In this document: positions 16,944 to 27,618 of the stretch, one piece after another | How positions within the stretch are numbered: the first letter of the stretch is position 1 | Layout: every line of letters begins with the position of its first letter | Origin: Halobacteriovoraceae bacterium | GTDB lineage: Bacteria; Bdellovibrionota; Bacteriovoracia; Bacteriovoracales; Bacteriovoracaceae | Direction: 5' to 3' | DNA: 64,000 nt | Assembly (NCBI GenBank): GCA_002707495.1 | Contig: PAMZ01000021.1 | Coordinates: 227,373 to 291,372, forward strand | Made by a program: the position numbers and the translations under genes | Notes under the pieces: model-generated | What the model was told of the DNA's origin: nothing | What the model saw: the letters and a program-made list of their open reading frames with translations, nothing else | The model's database searches: none

Positions 16944-19493
16944 TTAAGCTCCATGGCAATGCTTAAACTTTTTTCCTGATCCACAAGGACAAGGATCATT
17001 ACGTCCTACTTTTACCTGCTTTCGTTGTATTGGCTTGGCTGCCGCTTCAGCTGCAGCTTGTGCTCGTTTGTGGGCCTCGAGTTGTTCCTCTAGGCGTTTT
17101 TGTTGCTCTTTTTTTATCTCTTCAATTTCTTCCTGTGTGTAGAGTCGAACGCTGTAGATTCTCTCAACGACAGCTCTTCTCACTTGCTCTTTCATAGCCT
17201 CAAATAAGTGAAAGGCCTCTCTTTTATATTCCACTAATGGATCTTTTTGAGCGTGTTGCCTTAGGTAGATTCCCTCCTTTAAATGATCCATGTTGAGAAG
17301 ATGATCTTTCCAAAATTGATCAAAAGTTGATAGAAGAACTTCTCTCATAGTGATGACGACTTGTTCGCGATCATATTTGGCAAATTTTTCTTCTATGGCA
17401 CCTTTTGCTTTGCTAATAATATATTTTTCTAAATTTGAGGCGTAATCCTTAGAACATTCCGCCACACTTAAATTTAAGTCTGTCGCAAAGACGGCTGAGG
17501 TTCCATTATTGATAGCCTCCCAATCCCATTCGTTAAGAGGAGCTTTTTTATCTTCTGGCTTTAGACCTTCAATAATATGATAGGACACGTCTTCAATCAT
17601 CTCTTCGATTAGTTCGCGGTTTCCTTCGTCATTGAGAATTTCACGTCTAAGTCGATAAATGACCTTTCTTTGTTCGTTCATGACATTGTCAAAATCAAGT
17701 AGTCTTTTTCTTATATCAAAGTTATGGCCTTCAACTCTTTTTTGAGCTTTTGCAATTTGATTGCTCAGAATTTTGGCTTCTATGGGTTCGTCCTCTTTAA
17801 GACCCATTTTCTCCATCAGACCTTTGGCTCGATCAGAACCAAAAATTCGCATAAGATCATCTTCAAGAGAGAGAAAAAACTTAGATGCGCCTGGGTCACC
17901 TTGTCTTCCTGAACGACCTCGTAGTTGGTTATCAATTCTTCTTGATTCGTGTCTTTCTGTACCAATGATATAAAGACCACCAGCAGCTTTGGTTTCTTCA
18001 GTTAATTTAATATCAGTTCCACGTCCAGCCATATTGGTGGCAATTGTAACGGCTCCTGGTTGACCAGCGTTAGCGACAATGTCGGCTTCTCTCTGGTGTT
18101 GTTTTGCGTTTAGGACTTCGTGTTTGACACCCATTTTATTGAGGTAGTTAGAAATAATCTCTGACTCGTCAATGGTAATTGTTCCTACCAGTACCGGTTG
18201 TTTCTTCTGATTGCAATCTCGAATCAATTCTGCAACAGCTTTGTATTTTCCTTTTTTATTAGCATAAATAACATCAGGATTATCTTGTCGTGCAATAGGG
18301 ACATTGGTGGGGATTACGACGACTTCTAGATTATAAATTTTACCGAATTCTTCTGCTTCAGTATCGGCAGTTCCGGTCATTCCTGCCAGTTTATTATACA
18401 TTTTAAAATAGTTTTGGAAGGTAATACTGGCCAAAGTTTGGTTCTCTGATTTAATGGGAACACCTTCTTTGGCTTCAATGGCTTGGTGAAGTCCATCTGA
18501 CCAACGAGACCCTTCTTTAAGTCTTCCGGTAAATTCATCAACGATGATGACTTTACCTTCTTTAACAACATATTGCTTATCTATTTCAAATAAAGTGTGG
18601 GCTCTTAGTGCTTGGTTGATATGGTGAAGCTTATCCATATTGGCTACATCAAATAAATTATCAACTCCTATGATTTCTTGAACTTTAACAACACCATCAT
18701 CTGTCAGAACTGCGGTATGAGTTTTTTCTTCGACTGTATAATCTTTTTCGGCCTCAAGTTTTGGAATAACTCTATTCATTTGAACATAGAGCTCGCTATT
18801 GCCTTCGCTGGGTCCTGAAATAAGTAGGGGAGTTCTAGCTTCATCGATTAAGATGGAGTCAACCTCATCAACAATGCAGAAATTATGATCTCTTTGGACG
18901 TAGTCTCCTAAATCAAACTTCATATTGTCTCTTAGATAGTCAAATGCAAATTCATTATTAGTTCCATAAGTGATGTCGCAATTATAAGCTTCTTGCCTTT
19001 TGTCATCATCCATATCATGAACAATGCATCCAACGGTTAAGCCTAACCATTCGTAAAGCTCACCCATATCTTTTGCATCTCTAGCGGCAAGATAATCGTT
19101 AACAGTAACTAAGTGGGCGCCTTTTTGAGTTAAACCGTGGATATACATAGGTAGGGCTGCAGTCAGCGTTTTACCTTCACCTGTTTTCATTTCGGCAATT
19201 TTACCTTCGCTTAAAACGATTCCGCCCATAATTTGCACATCGAATGGTCTCATCTTTAAAACTCTAACTGAGGCTTCTCGTACGGTGGCAAACGCTTCAG
19301 GTAAGATATCAGTTAGAGTCGATCCATTTGCTAAAAGCTCTCGAAATTTAGGAGTCTGGGCTTTAAGTTCATCGTCACTCAATTTTTTCATTTGTTCTTC
19401 TAAAGCATTTATCTCTTTTAAAAGAGGTTTTAACGCTTTCATATCTCTTGATTGTTTCGTCCCAAAAACTTTTTTAAGTACATCGTTTAACAT
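16944..19493 (-). CDS. secA: Preprotein translocase ATPase SecA
   Basis: Motor ATPase of the Sec export system, acting at SecYEG. Walker A MKTGEGKT (102-109), the [15 protein letters not shown] helicase motif, NMAGRGTDI and the [15 protein letters not shown] motif are intact. The C-terminal zinc-binding tail [20 protein letters not shown] is present, so it can bind SecB and ribosomes. 849 residues is normal. It lies between an M23 peptidase (23 bases upstream) and the acidic repeat protein on the same strand. Confidence 0.97.
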   Translation of the reverse strand: MLNDVLKKVFGTKQSRDMKALKPLLKEINALEEQMKKLSDDELKAQTPKFRELLANGSTLTDILPEAFATVREASVRVLKMRPFDVQIMGGIVLSEGKIAEMKTGEGKTLTAALPMYIHGLTQKGAHLVTVNDYLAARDAKDMGELYEWLGLTVGCIVHDMDDDKRQEAYNCDITYGTNNEFAFDYLRDNMKFDLGDYVQRDHNFCIVDEVDSILIDEARTPLLISGPSEGNSELYVQMNRVIPKLEAEKDYTVEEKTHTAVLTDDGVVKVQEIIGVDNLFDVANMDKLHHINQALRAHTLFEIDKQYVVKEGKVIIVDEFTGRLKEGSRWSDGLHQAIEAKEGVPIKSENQTLASITFQNYFKMYNKLAGMTGTADTEAEEFGKIYNLEVVVIPTNVPIARQDNPDVIYANKKGKYKAVAELIRDCNQKKQPVLVGTITIDESEIISNYLNKMGVKHEVLNAKQHQREADIVANAGQPGAVTIATNMAGRGTDIKLTEETKAAGGLYIIGTERHESRRIDNQLRGRSGRQGDPGASKFFLSLEDDLMRIFGSDRAKGLMEKMGLKEDEPIEAKILSNQIAKAQKRVEGHNFDIRKRLLDFDNVMNEQRKVIYRLRREILNDEGNRELIEEMIEDVSYHIIEGLKPEDKKAPLNEWDWEAINNGTSAVFATDLNLSVAECSKDYASNLEKYIISKAKGAIEEKFAKYDREQVVITMREVLLSTFDQFWKDHLLNMDHLKEGIYLRQHAQKDPLVEYKREAFHLFEAMKEQVRRAVVERIYSVRLYTQEEIEEIKKEQQKRLEEQLEAHKRAQAAAEAAAKPIQRKQVKVGRNDPCPCGSGKKFKHCHGA

Positions 19494-19516
19494 TTAATTC
19501 TCCGCAGCCTAAATCA

Positions 19517-20620
19517 CTACTCTAAAATAAAATATAAGGGATCAACGGCGATACCGTTAACCCTAACTTCATAATGCAAATGTGGCCCCGTCGAATAACC
19601 TGATGAACCTACTTTAGCTATCAGATCACCACGTTGGACTCTTTTACCATTTTTAGTCATTATCTTTTGTGAGTGAGCATATATTGTTTCTATTCCATAA
19701 CCATGATCAATTTGAACAAAAAGTCCAAAGCCTGCTTTATTCCCTGCATAGGTAACTATTCCATCAGCCGGGGCGTAAATAGGTGTGCCAAAGCTTGCAC
19801 CGACATCTAGTCCTTCATGCATTTTTCTCACACCAGCTGTAGGAGAAATTCTGTGTCCAAAATAACTAGTTATCCAGCCATTTGTGGGAAGAATACTTGG
19901 AGTAGAGCGAAGAATACTTTCCTTATCTAGAAGGTGCTGATCTAGTCCATGAACTTTCACTTCGAGTTCACTGGCAAGGTCCCTAATCTTTTTAAATTTA
20001 AAATCAAAAGATGCATACTCTTGAGAGAGTTCAAAGCTTTTTTTCACAAGGTCAGAAAACTTTCGGGTGATTTTATATTTTTGAGTCAAACCAAAATTTG
20101 AAGCAATCTTTTCGTCGTAGAGATCTTTGAGTTCAAGATAGGTTGGATCATTTTTGAAATTATTAAGTTCTTCTTCCAAGTTAACATCATCAAGAAAAGT
20201 CTGCTGCTGTTGCTGTTGTCCAGCTTGGCGATTTTGAGGAGGGTGATCATCCATCATCATTTCTCTGGATTCACTATTTGCAGGTTTTACGGGGGCAGCC
20301 TTTGTGACATCCTCTAGTCCAGTAATGATGCGAAGTTTTTGCTCAAAAGTTTTTATTCTTTGAAGGTCATCGGCGACTGCGTTTACCTTCATTTGAAATA
20401 ATTGAATTTGCTCTCGTAACTGTCTATTTTCTAGACTTAAATGTTTGTTTTCGGAAATCTGTAAATTAATCCGACGATAATCATAGACGAAAATTCCAAA
20501 AACAATCGAGAATATAACGAAGACCACTGGCAATGAGCGAACAAATATTCCGGGAATTCTAATTGATCGCACACCTTTTTCTTGCTCGGGCACGATCATT
20601 ATTGTGTAGTGTTTATCCAA
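19517..20620 (-). CDS. M23 (LytM-type) peptidase with membrane anchor and coiled coil
   Basis: An inner-membrane-anchored cell-wall endopeptidase or regulator. An N-terminal transmembrane helix (about 28-47) is followed by a coiled coil (50-105), a flexible stretch with a run of six Gln, a second helical region, and the C-terminal M23 domain. Zinc ligands are visible in KMHEGLDVG and HLHYEVR, with the upstream GWITSYFGHR motif. All catalytic residues seem present, so it is likely active rather than an EnvC-like activator. Start is TTG 20620, with GGAG eight bases upstream. Confidence 0.88.
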   Translation of the reverse strand: MDKHYTIMIVPEQEKGVRSIRIPGIFVRSLPVVFVIFSIVFGIFVYDYRRINLQISENKHLSLENRQLREQIQLFQMKVNAVADDLQRIKTFEQKLRIITGLEDVTKAAPVKPANSESREMMMDDHPPQNRQAGQQQQQQTFLDDVNLEEELNNFKNDPTYLELKDLYDEKIASNFGLTQKYKITRKFSDLVKKSFELSQEYASFDFKFKKIRDLASELEVKVHGLDQHLLDKESILRSTPSILPTNGWITSYFGHRISPTAGVRKMHEGLDVGASFGTPIYAPADGIVTYAGNKAGFGLFVQIDHGYGIETIYAHSQKIMTKNGKRVQRGDLIAKVGSSGYSTGPHLHYEVRVNGIAVDPLYFILE

Positions 20621-20647
20621 TTAACTTACTCCATCAAGTTAGGAGTA

Positions 20648-20670
20648 TTTTAGGTGTGTTTGACCTAAAA
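20648..20670. other. Perfect 8-bp inverted repeat upstream of the M23 gene
   Basis: TTTTAGGT, a seven-base loop, then ACCTAAAA. It sits between the PP2C stop and the M23 start on the minus strand. No U-run follows, so it is a poor terminator. It may be an operator or a 5' leader hairpin. Confidence 0.4.
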
Positions 20671-20699
20671 GGCAACGATTCCAGCCAGTTAGTTTCAAG

Positions 20700-21446
20700 C
20701 TACTTGGCCAAAACTAAAATGACAGAGATATTGTCCTGACCACCATTGAGATTTGCTTGGTTAATCAGATTTTTCACCGCATCATTCAGGTTCTCATCTG
20801 TTGCCTGAGAGGGGTTTGGGATTTTACTATTGATGATATTAATAATGTCAGCATCTGCTACTTTCCCATGCAGTCCGTCACTACAAATAAGAAAAAGATC
20901 ATTTTTAGAGATTTTATACTTATACGTATCAACTTCTACTTCGGCTTCAAAACCTACAGTTCTTATCAAAACATTTTTTTGAGGGTCTTGTTTAGCTTCT
21001 TCTCTATTATAGATTCCTAGATTTAGTTTTTCTTGTACCAAAGAGTGATCTTTTGAGAGTTGATATAATTTTCTCTGGTTCACCAAATAAATTCTTGAAT
21101 CGCCAATATTGGCAATATTCATATGCTTGTCATCAAGAAGAATACAACTGATGGTAGTTCCCATTCCTCTAAGATCAGCATTTTTTTGTCCATGCTCATA
21201 GATAGATCTATTAATATGTTTAACTGCACTTTCTAAAAGCTCAGGAACTTCCATTTTTTGAGAATGCTGAGCAAAAAATTTTGGGAATAAACGTACTGAC
21301 ATCTGCGAGGCAATATCCCCACCATTATGTCCACCCATTCCATCGGCAACGGCAAAAAAATGATATTCAGGCAGCAAACAAATCGAGTCTTGATTTGTTT
21401 TTCTCTTCATGCCTATATCAGATCCACCGAATGATATAACCGGCAA
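20700..21446 (-). CDS. PP2C-type serine/threonine phosphatase (Stp/PrpC-like)
   Basis: Metal-dependent protein phosphatase that reverses Ser/Thr phosphorylation. Metal-binding motifs RKTNQDS, VADGMGGHNGG, CSDGLHG and GGQDNISV are in the usual order. I choose TTG 21446 because GGAGGG lies four bases before it, the resulting 248-residue protein starts at the usual family position, and a promoter (TTGAAC-16-TATAAT) lies just upstream. TTG 21551 or ATG 21515 would add a non-family N-terminus. Divergent from prkA, itself a protein kinase family. Confidence 0.85.
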   Translation of the reverse strand: MPVISFGGSDIGMKRKTNQDSICLLPEYHFFAVADGMGGHNGGDIASQMSVRLFPKFFAQHSQKMEVPELLESAVKHINRSIYEHGQKNADLRGMGTTISCILLDDKHMNIANIGDSRIYLVNQRKLYQLSKDHSLVQEKLNLGIYNREEAKQDPQKNVLIRTVGFEAEVEVDTYKYKISKNDLFLICSDGLHGKVADADIINIINSKIPNPSQATDENLNDAVKNLINQANLNGGQDNISVILVLAK

Positions 21447-21477
21447 ACTTCCCTCCAAGTCTTTGAAATCTAATTCT

Positions 21478-21505
21478 ATTATAACTAAGTGATTGATATG
21501 TTCAA
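21478..21505 (-). promoter_or_regulatory. Promoter of the PP2C phosphatase gene
   Basis: On the minus strand TTGAAC (21505-21500), a 16-base spacer and a perfect TATAAT (21483-21478). The start point near 21471 leaves a short leader containing the GGAGGG ribosome site. It also argues against the two upstream start codons. Confidence 0.55.
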
Positions 21506-21610
21506 ATAATTTCATAGTTGAGTTGTTTACTTGGTTGAAAAAGAGTTTCAAATTGCTGAAATTAAAGGTGTTTTTATGTTAAAATTAATATGTGCCTCGG
21601 GAGGAACTGT

Positions 21611-23665
21611 ATGAGTATAGATATTAATGAGTTTATGGAAAAAAATTATTCAAAAAAGGATTTCTCACATTTGCATTGGGAAGGATCTTTTCAAGACTAT
21701 ATAAACCTTGTGGTAAAAAATCCGCATGTTGCTCGTAATTCATTTCAACGAGTACATGACATGATTTTATCCTATGGAACTTCGACTTATACAGAATATA
21801 AAAAAGAAATTACTCGCTACCATTTTTTTGATGATCCCATAGAGAACGGAAAAGATGCGATCTTCGGTATAGATGTACACCTTATGAAGCTTGTGAACTT
21901 TTTTAAGTCCGCAGCTAAAGGATATGGAACAGAAAAGAGGGTTCTTCTTCTACACGGTCCAGTCGGGTCGGCAAAGTCATCTATTTCAAGATTATTAAAA
22001 AAGGGATTAGAGCATTACTCTAGAACCGATGAAGGTGCACTCTACACTTATGAATGGCATACCCCGGAAGAAGAAGAAATCTTAGGTGGGGCAAAAATTT
22101 TTCCAAGCCCAATGCATGAAGAGCCTTTAAAGCTAATACCTCAGGAAGTTAGAGTTCAGTTCTTAGAAGATTTAAATGGAAGAATTGATTCAGATAGAAA
22201 GATAAAGATTAAAGGGGAGGTGAATCCGGCCTGTCGTTTCATCATGTCTGAGTTCATGAAAAAATTCGATGGTGATTGGCGTACAGTTATGAACCATATA
22301 AGAGTAAAAAGACTTATCCTTTCAGAAAAAGATAGGATTGGAATTGGAACTTTCCAACCAAAAGATGAGAAAAATCAAGATTCAACAGAACTTACTGGTG
22401 ATATCAATTACAGGAAAATTGCTTTGTATGGTTCGGACTCAGATCCGAGGGCCTTTAATTTTGACGGTGAATTTAATATCGCTAACAGGGGGATTGTTGA
22501 GTTCATCGAAATGCTTAAGCTTGATGTGGCGTTCTTGTATGACTTATTAGGTGCTTCTCAAGAGCAGTCAATTAAACCTAAGAAATTCGCCCAAACAGAT
22601 ATAGATGAAGTTATTTTAGGACATACAAACGAGCCTGAGTTTAGAAAACTTCAATCTAATGAATTTATGGAGGCCCTAAGAGATAGAACAGTTAAGATAG
22701 ATGTTCCTTATATTACTAGGCTTGATCAAGAAATTAGAATTTATAAAAAAGATTTTAATGAGAACACAATTCCCCATATGCATATCGCTCCTCATACACT
22801 TGATATGGCAAGTTTATGGGCGATTCTTACACGGCTAGAAGAGCCTAAAAAAGCTGATTTAACGCGTCTTCAAAAACTTAAGCTTTATAATGGAAAAACA
22901 CTTCCTGGATATAATGAAGACAATGTTAAAGAGCTTCGAAAAGAAGCTAATAGAGAAGGTCTCGATGGAATTTCACCTCGTTATATTCAAGATAAAATCT
23001 CTAACTCACTTGTAAAAAATGCTCATGCTGGTTGTTTAAATCCATTTATGGTTTTCAATGAACTTGAATCAGGGCTAAAGCATCACGGCTTAATTAGCTC
23101 GCAAGATCAACTTGAGCATTTTAGAGAAATGCTGGCTGCTGCAAGACAAGAGTATGAAGACATTATCAAAAACGATGTACAAAAAGCGATTAGCGTCGAT
23201 GAGCAAGCGATTGAAACTCTTTGCGCTAATTATATTGATAATATCAAAGCCTATACTCAAAAAGAAAAACTTAGAAATAAGTATTCCGGGAAACTGGAAG
23301 ATGCAGATGAAAGGTTTATGCGCTCAATAGAAGAGAAGGTTGATATCGCTGAAAGTATTAAAGACGATTTCAGGCGCGAAATTATGAACTTTATCGGAGC
23401 ACTTGCCATTGAAGGGAAACAATTCGATTACAGAATGAATGAAACTCTACAAAAAGCATTAGAGCTAAAACTTTTTGAAGATCAAAAAGATAGTATTAAG
23501 CTTACGACCATTATTTCAAATGTTGTTGATAAGCAGACCCAAGAAAAAATTGATGTCGTTAAAACTAGATTGATTAAAAATTTTGGTTATTGCGATATTT
23601 GTGCAACAGATACGCTGAATTATGTCTCTAGCATTTTTGCTAAAGGTGATTCAGTTAAATCATAG
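21611..23665 (+). CDS. prkA: PrkA-family serine protein kinase (YeaG-like)
   Basis: AAA-fold Ser/Thr protein kinase family of YeaG/PrkA, linked to stress and nutrient-starvation responses in enterobacteria and sporulation in Bacillus. The Walker A GPVGSAKS (116-123) lies in the AAA domain; the C-terminal PrkA domain continues to the end. Start is ATG 21611, six bases after a strong GGAGG; an in-frame ATG at 21590 lacks one. 684 residues. First of a three-gene operon with yeaH and spoVR homologues, the canonical arrangement. Confidence 0.92.
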   Translation: MSIDINEFMEKNYSKKDFSHLHWEGSFQDYINLVVKNPHVARNSFQRVHDMILSYGTSTYTEYKKEITRYHFFDDPIENGKDAIFGIDVHLMKLVNFFKSAAKGYGTEKRVLLLHGPVGSAKSSISRLLKKGLEHYSRTDEGALYTYEWHTPEEEEILGGAKIFPSPMHEEPLKLIPQEVRVQFLEDLNGRIDSDRKIKIKGEVNPACRFIMSEFMKKFDGDWRTVMNHIRVKRLILSEKDRIGIGTFQPKDEKNQDSTELTGDINYRKIALYGSDSDPRAFNFDGEFNIANRGIVEFIEMLKLDVAFLYDLLGASQEQSIKPKKFAQTDIDEVILGHTNEPEFRKLQSNEFMEALRDRTVKIDVPYITRLDQEIRIYKKDFNENTIPHMHIAPHTLDMASLWAILTRLEEPKKADLTRLQKLKLYNGKTLPGYNEDNVKELRKEANREGLDGISPRYIQDKISNSLVKNAHAGCLNPFMVFNELESGLKHHGLISSQDQLEHFREMLAAARQEYEDIIKNDVQKAISVDEQAIETLCANYIDNIKAYTQKEKLRNKYSGKLEDADERFMRSIEEKVDIAESIKDDFRREIMNFIGALAIEGKQFDYRMNETLQKALELKLFEDQKDSIKLTTIISNVVDKQTQEKIDVVKTRLIKNFGYCDICATDTLNYVSSIFAKGDSVKS

Positions 23666-23674
23666 GAGAAAAGC

Positions 23675-24790
23675 TTGGATCATCCTATAAAAAGAGACCA
23701 TGCGCGATTTCGAAGAATTGTTAAAGGAAAGATCCGCGACAATTTAAGGAAGTATATTTCCCAAGGGCAGCAGATAATCCCAAAGGGAAGTGACGCCTTT
23801 AAGGTTCCCATGCCAAGTATTGATATTCCACGCTTTAAATTTGGAGACAAATCAGAGGGTGGCACCGGACAAGGTGATGGACAAAATGGAGATCCAGTAG
23901 ATGGTCAGCCAGGAGAAGGTGAACCAGGACAAGGTGAAGCTGGTGAAGGTGAGGGAGCTAAAGAGTTAGAAGTCGAGATGTCTGTGGATGACCTAGCAAA
24001 GATATTAGGAGAAGAGCTAGAACTCCCTAATATCGAGCCAAAAGGTAAACAGCAATTGTCGAGTACGGTGGATAAATACACTTCAGTTGGAACCACGGGG
24101 CCAGACTCTCTTAAACATGTAAAAAGAACTTATAAAGAAGCCTTAAAAAGACAGATCTCCATGGGAGTTTATGATCCCATGAATCCAAAAGTTGTACCTA
24201 TTCGAAAGGATTTTCGCTTTAGGGCAGCGGACACAAAAATAGAAATGGAGAACTCGGCAGTCGTAATCTATATGATGGATGTTTCTGGGTCTATGGGTGA
24301 GGAGCAAAAAGAAATTGTTCGAACTGAGTCGTTTTGGATTAATTTATGGCTTAAATCTCAATACAAAGATATCGAAATTCGCTATATCATTCACGATGCT
24401 ACTGCAAAAGAGGTTGAAGAAGACGTATTTTTTAGAACTAGAGAAAGTGGTGGTACGCTTATTTCTTCTGCTTTTAAGCTTTGTAAAAATATTATTGAAG
24501 AGGACTATAACCCCGCTGAATGGAATATTTATCCTTTCCATTTTTCAGATGGTGACAATTGGTCTGCTGACGATACGAAAGTCTGTTTGCAGTTATTAGA
24601 TGAGTTTATTTTACCCAACTCAAATATGTTTTGTTACGGACAAGTGGAGAGTCGTTACGGTTCAGGGCAATTTTATAAAGATTTATCACAGAGGTATGGT
24701 ACGGAACATGATTCCGTCGTGTTAAGTAAAATAAAAAATAAAGATGCCATACTGGATTCAATAAAAGAATTTTTAGGCAAAGGAAAATAA
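23675..24790 (+). CDS. yeaH: YeaH/YhbH family (DUF444) VWA-domain protein
   Basis: Partner of PrkA/YeaG in many bacteria. The TTG start is preceded by AGGAG. Basic N-terminus ([10 protein letters not shown]), a Gly/Glu/Gln-rich low-complexity stretch (about 59-95), then a von Willebrand A-like domain with the metal-ion site DVSGSMG (202-208) and later SGGT. 371 residues, slightly shorter than E. coli YeaH. Shares its last base with the first base of the next ATG. Confidence 0.9.
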   Translation: MDHPIKRDHARFRRIVKGKIRDNLRKYISQGQQIIPKGSDAFKVPMPSIDIPRFKFGDKSEGGTGQGDGQNGDPVDGQPGEGEPGQGEAGEGEGAKELEVEMSVDDLAKILGEELELPNIEPKGKQQLSSTVDKYTSVGTTGPDSLKHVKRTYKEALKRQISMGVYDPMNPKVVPIRKDFRFRAADTKIEMENSAVVIYMMDVSGSMGEEQKEIVRTESFWINLWLKSQYKDIEIRYIIHDATAKEVEEDVFFRTRESGGTLISSAFKLCKNIIEEDYNPAEWNIYPFHFSDGDNWSADDTKVCLQLLDEFILPNSNMFCYGQVESRYGSGQFYKDLSQRYGTEHDSVVLSKIKNKDAILDSIKEFLGKGK

Positions 24791-26304
24791 TGTTAAGAAC
24801 CAAACCCATAAGTAAAGAGTTACTGGCCTTACAAAAAAAGGTGCAGGGGCATGCGGATGATTTTGGCCTAGACTACTTTCCCCAAGTCTTTGAGATGTGT
24901 GATTATGATACGATCAATATATTAGCAGCTCAAGGTGGTTTTCCCATAAGATACCCCCATTGGAAGTTTGGGATGGATTATGACCAACTCTCGAAGGGCT
25001 ATCGGTATGGGATGCAAAAAATTTATGAGATGGTCATCAACACCGACCCTTGTTATGCATACCTCTTAGAGGTCAATAACTGGCTCGATCAGAAATTAGT
25101 TATGTGTCATGTTTATGGACACAATGACTTTTTCAAAAATAATATGTGGTTTTCTAATACTAATAGAAAAATGATGGATGTTATGGCCAATAATGGTTCT
25201 AAAATTCGTCGTTATATGGAACGTCACGGAGTGAATAAGGTTGAGCGCTTTATAGATAGGGTGCTGTCTCTAGAAAATTTACTTGATATGAATATGCTTT
25301 TTGAAACCCAAGATGTTAAAAAGAGTCGTTTTGAAAAGGAATTAGCTTTTAGAGAAGAACAAGAACATGGCGGCTACGTTGTTGATGATAGATCTTCAGC
25401 TCTTAAATCTTATATGCGAGCAGCGGATAGAAAAGAGTCTCTTCAAAAACTTGTAGAGGATGACGAAGCCTCTGATTTAATGGCCGAAAAAAATACGACC
25501 AAAGGCATGAGAGATATTCTGTTGTTTTTGATAGAAAATGCTCCTATTGAAGAATGGCAGGCTGATATCATCGCTTGTCTTCGAAATGAGGCTTATTACT
25601 TTCTTCCTCAAAGAGTCACTAAAATAATGAATGAAGGCTGGGCAAGTTATTGGCACTCCACTATGATGAACCAAAAAGTCATGGATCCATCAGAGTTCAT
25701 TGAGTTTGCTAAAAAACACGCAGGTGTTATGGCGATGAGTAAAAAGAATATTAATCCTTATAAAATAGGAATTGAACTTTTTAGAGATATAGAGTTTAGA
25801 TGGAATACCGGAAGATTTGGTAAAGAATACAATTCTTGCACAGATATGAATGCAAAAGAGAATTGGAATACCAAAGCTGGGCTCGGTCGTGAAAAAATAT
25901 TTGAGATAAGACGCTCACATAATGATATTAGTTTTATTAATGAATTTCTCACTCCAGAGTTTTGTAATCGCCAGCAAATTTTTACTTATAAATATAATCC
26001 TAGAACTCAGAGAATGGAGATCGATACAAGGGACTTTCAAGCAATTAAGCAAAAGTTATTGTCTCAATTAACTAATTTTGGTTCACCCATAATAGAAGTA
26101 GAAGACGCTAACTATAAGAACCGAAAAGAACTACTTTTAAAACATATTCACTATGGTGTAGATCTTGATATGCAATTCGCCAGTGAAACCATGTCAAATC
26201 TGTATGCTATTTGGAAGAGGCCGATAAACCTAGCAACTGCTTATGAAGATAAAAAAGTTATCATAAATTTTGATGGCAATGAGATGAAGGTTAATAATAC
26301 TTAA
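24790..26304 (+). CDS. spoVR: SpoVR family protein (YcgB-like)
   Basis: SpoVR proteins work with PrkA and YeaH in stress responses; biochemical function is unsettled. Family landmarks include LDYFPQVFEMCDYD, GGFPIRYPHWKFG, NEGWASYWH and the C-terminal LRHPVNL-type end IWKRPINLAT. 504 residues is typical. The ATG overlaps the yeaH stop by one base (TAATG), so translation is coupled. The 3' end overlaps the convergent matrixin gene by 14 bases. Confidence 0.92.
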   Translation: MLRTKPISKELLALQKKVQGHADDFGLDYFPQVFEMCDYDTINILAAQGGFPIRYPHWKFGMDYDQLSKGYRYGMQKIYEMVINTDPCYAYLLEVNNWLDQKLVMCHVYGHNDFFKNNMWFSNTNRKMMDVMANNGSKIRRYMERHGVNKVERFIDRVLSLENLLDMNMLFETQDVKKSRFEKELAFREEQEHGGYVVDDRSSALKSYMRAADRKESLQKLVEDDEASDLMAEKNTTKGMRDILLFLIENAPIEEWQADIIACLRNEAYYFLPQRVTKIMNEGWASYWHSTMMNQKVMDPSEFIEFAKKHAGVMAMSKKNINPYKIGIELFRDIEFRWNTGRFGKEYNSCTDMNAKENWNTKAGLGREKIFEIRRSHNDISFINEFLTPEFCNRQQIFTYKYNPRTQRMEIDTRDFQAIKQKLLSQLTNFGSPIIEVEDANYKNRKELLLKHIHYGVDLDMQFASETMSNLYAIWKRPINLATAYEDKKVIINFDGNEMKVNNT

Positions 26305-27064
26305 AAACTGATCTTCTGATAGCGATCAAGCATATTATGAAAAAGATTCCGCTGAACAGTGATTTTAAGAAGGGTTCATAATCTTTTTCTTTTTTTATAG
26401 CAACGGTTCCACAGCTTCCAAGTGCTGATATTCCTAATATTTCAGCTTCTGAGTCAAGGGGGTATAGGTAGGTGACGCCATCGATATCGTCTTGCCCCAG
26501 CCATTCTTGGAATTTACCTGAGATACTAAAATACATTAAATTGTGTTTAAACTCTGAGTGTCCAAGGCCAAACGCATGCCCAATTTCGTGCGCAATGATA
26601 GCTTCAACCGTTGCGTTTGATTTATTGGGAAGCTCTGAGTTGGGATGTGCATTTAAAATGAGAACGGCCCTACAGTTTCCACCGGTACAACCCATCACCG
26701 CGGATCCTAGGATACTTGGATCATCAAAATCATCTGCAGAGGTATTACAGCCCGCAAGAATAGTATTGGCAGGGACTTTAGACAGTGCGGATGTATGTGT
26801 ATCTCCAGTAATATCAATACCGCTATTGACTCCTTTTACGTCGATTCTCAGGGATGATGTAGGGACTGAGTTCCAAAATTTGTTTACAGCCTGCTTTACC
26901 AATGTCACATATTGAGTGGTGGTGAATCCTGCTCCTGAGCAGTCAGTATTGGCAATATGAAGGTTGATTTCGTTATTTTTAAATCCCTTGCCTGTATTAG
27001 GATTAAGGGTGAATCCATGAGCTGTTTTCGTAAAGAGAATAAGAGTAAAAAATAATAATTTCAT
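26291..27064 (-). CDS. Matrixin-like zinc metalloprotease with C-terminal membrane tail
   Basis: Exported metzincin. Signal peptide MKLLFFTLILFTKTAHG; the zinc site HEIGHAFGLGH (159-169) with a following Met-turn (NLMYFS) defines the matrixin group. Cysteines at DCSG, GCNTS, GCTGGNC may pair. After the catalytic domain comes SALGSCGTV, about 17 residues, a hydrophobic helix and RRSVFKYY: a tripartite tail like surface-sorting signals. Substrate unknown, predatory or envelope proteolysis being speculation. Overlaps the upstream gene by 4 bases. Confidence 0.82.
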   Translation of the reverse strand: MKLLFFTLILFTKTAHGFTLNPNTGKGFKNNEINLHIANTDCSGAGFTTTQYVTLVKQAVNKFWNSVPTSSLRIDVKGVNSGIDITGDTHTSALSKVPANTILAGCNTSADDFDDPSILGSAVMGCTGGNCRAVLILNAHPNSELPNKSNATVEAIIAHEIGHAFGLGHSEFKHNLMYFSISGKFQEWLGQDDIDGVTYLYPLDSEAEILGISALGSCGTVAIKKEKDYEPFLKSLFSGIFFIICLIAIRRSVFKYY

Positions 27065-27618
27065 CTGTATATATTCACCGTTAAAAGATAGTTATAGGCC
27101 CTATTATCGAGGTCATTGGTATTCATGATATTAAAGTCAAATCTTACAGAATAGTTTTTGCTTGAGAGAAAGTATTCCATTCCTGCATTGAGTGTTGTGA
27201 AACTGCTAGAGACAGTTTTGTTAGGCGAGGGAAAGCGAGTACTGCCATTTCCATTACTCAGAGTTTGAGAGCCACCGCCCCCAATCAACCGGTAAGTATG
27301 ACTTGTAATGCCATATCTCGCAATAAATTTATTGGTGATCACATAAGCAAAGTTATAGTGAAGAAAAATTGTGTCTCGGTTATAGTTAGAACCAGTATCT
27401 GTATAATAGGAATAGCCTAACTCCGGCATAAAGTAGTTGCCGCCAGCGAGATGAAATTGAGTGCCGATCCCTAAATAGGGATTGATCGCAAAAACCTGAG
27501 AGCCACCACTTGTGCTTGTTTGGACTTGATTAAAAAAAGGAACATGCGTTCCAATTGAATACGTTATAGCCTGAGCATTAAAAGAAGTTAAAATAAATGA
27601 TAATATTATCTTTTTCAT
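27061..27618 (-). CDS. Exported beta-barrel-like protein
   Basis: A 185-residue protein with signal peptide MKKIILSFILTSFNAQA, followed by alternating polar/hydrophobic strands rich in Tyr, Gly, Asn and Ser (GYSYYTDTGSNYN, FLHYNFAYVI). It fits a small eight-strand outer-membrane barrel, though it ends NIYR rather than in an aromatic residue. It overlaps both neighbours by 4 bases (ATGA type), so it is translated with the aminotransferase and the matrixin. Function unknown. Confidence 0.65.
   Translation of the reverse strand: MKKIILSFILTSFNAQAITYSIGTHVPFFNQVQTSTSGGSQVFAINPYLGIGTQFHLAGGNYFMPELGYSYYTDTGSNYNRDTIFLHYNFAYVITNKFIARYGITSHTYRLIGGGGSQTLSNGNGSTRFPSPNKTVSSSFTTLNAGMEYFLSSKNYSVRFDFNIMNTNDLDNRAYNYLLTVNIYR

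Noticed and set aside
21447..21551. N-terminal extension of the PP2C phosphatase
   Set aside because: It contains the promoter and ribosome site of the gene and does not resemble the family N-terminus.
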